A DNA stretch of 41,511 nt from Flavobacterium undicola (lineage in GTDB: Bacteria > Bacteroidota > Bacteroidia > Flavobacteriales > Flavobacteriaceae): NCBI RefSeq assembly GCF_009909155.2, contig NZ_JAAAPM020000031.1:1-41511 (forward strand), given 5' to 3'. Each line of letters begins with the position of its first letter. Position 1 is the stretch's first letter. Below are positions 41,381 through 41,511 of this stretch, piece by piece. The notes beneath the pieces were generated by a model that was not told where the DNA came from, ran no database searches, and worked only from the letters and a program-made list of their open reading frames with translations. The position numbers and the translations under genes were made by a program.

Positions 41381-41511
41381 GTACCTAACAGTTAGAGTTT
41401 CGTTGCGTGCGCAGCACGAACAATGAAACTCGTGTTGAACGGAACCGATTACACATCCGTCACACTATGGAGTTATCGTAAAATAAATTTGTAGATTTTC
41501 AAGAGGATTTT
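41381..41511 (+). repeat. folded 3' boundary repeat, copy B (cut by window edge)
   Basis: ACCTAAC (41383-41389), then stem GAGTTTC (41395-41401) / GAAACTC (41425-41431) with inner CGTGC/GCACG, then GTTGAAC, second stem CGGA/TCCG (41440-41459), and the same TTTTCAAGAGGATT tail at the window end. The order and most of the sequence match copy A at 38394-38506. Confidence 0.8.

Overview
The window looks like a chromosome segment of a Flavobacterium-type member of the Bacteroidota. It is AT-rich, start-site context is A-rich with few Shine-Dalgarno sequences, several genes are preceded by TAnnTTTG-like -7 boxes, and the core genes (FtsK, LptF/G-like permease, LolA, RibB, DsbD, TilS, PabB, RhlE, LpdA, DUF4349 lipoprotein, DoxX) have flavobacterial form and order. 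No rRNA or CRISPR array was seen; there is one tRNA, tRNA-Ser(TGA).

Region by region. (1) 1-5.6 kb is an accessory block next to tRNA-Ser: the start of an IS1595-type transposase, two SnoaL/NTF2-like proteins, a 43-residue exported peptide, two NAD(P) oxidoreductases, a Crp/Fnr regulator, an orphan small protein and a tyrosine integrase at the tRNA 3' side. Three 76-bp terminator-plus-promoter modules of equal length punctuate this block. (2) 5.9-12.5 kb is a core minus-strand run: ribB, LptF/G permease, lolA, ftsK, diacylglycerol kinase, tpx. (3) 12.6-14.2 kb is a redox cluster: peroxiredoxin, thioredoxin, small conserved protein. (4) 14.2-19.7 kb holds peptidoglycan-recycling genes (DigH-like hydrolase, AmpG-like permease, NagZ-like GH3) interrupted by a KilA-N gene with striking palindromes. 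(5) 20.4-28.6 kb holds a large FAD/Fe-S D-2-hydroxyacid dehydrogenase with an in-frame minisatellite, a stand-alone PD-(D/E)XK nuclease-like protein, a small membrane protein, a ferredoxin reductase-like flavoprotein, lipoamide dehydrogenase and DoxX. (6) 29.5-36.9 kb holds a DUF4349 lipoprotein, the run pabB-tilS-dsbD, and a DEAD-box helicase.

(7) 37.1-41.5 kb is the most unusual part. A pentapeptide-repeat protein with a TIR-like C-terminus and a two-gene zinc-ribbon unit each have a GTG start, a related leader and a related folded 3' repeat whose stem shows covariation. Between them sits an IS91-family HUH transposase overlapped by a tyrosine recombinase whose N-terminus is only reached through a frameshift at an A8 tract. 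I read this as a cassette-like array of accessory, possibly defence, genes with structured boundary sites. The alternative is that the repeats are ends of IS91-type elements.

Interspersed repeats link the regions: two copies of a 400-600 bp hairpin-rich intergenic element (19.9 kb and 28.9 kb), CAATnnCAAT-type low-complexity tracts (13.3, 22.6, 23.4 kb) and a nested hairpin of GCAAAGTTCGC type (25.5 kb).
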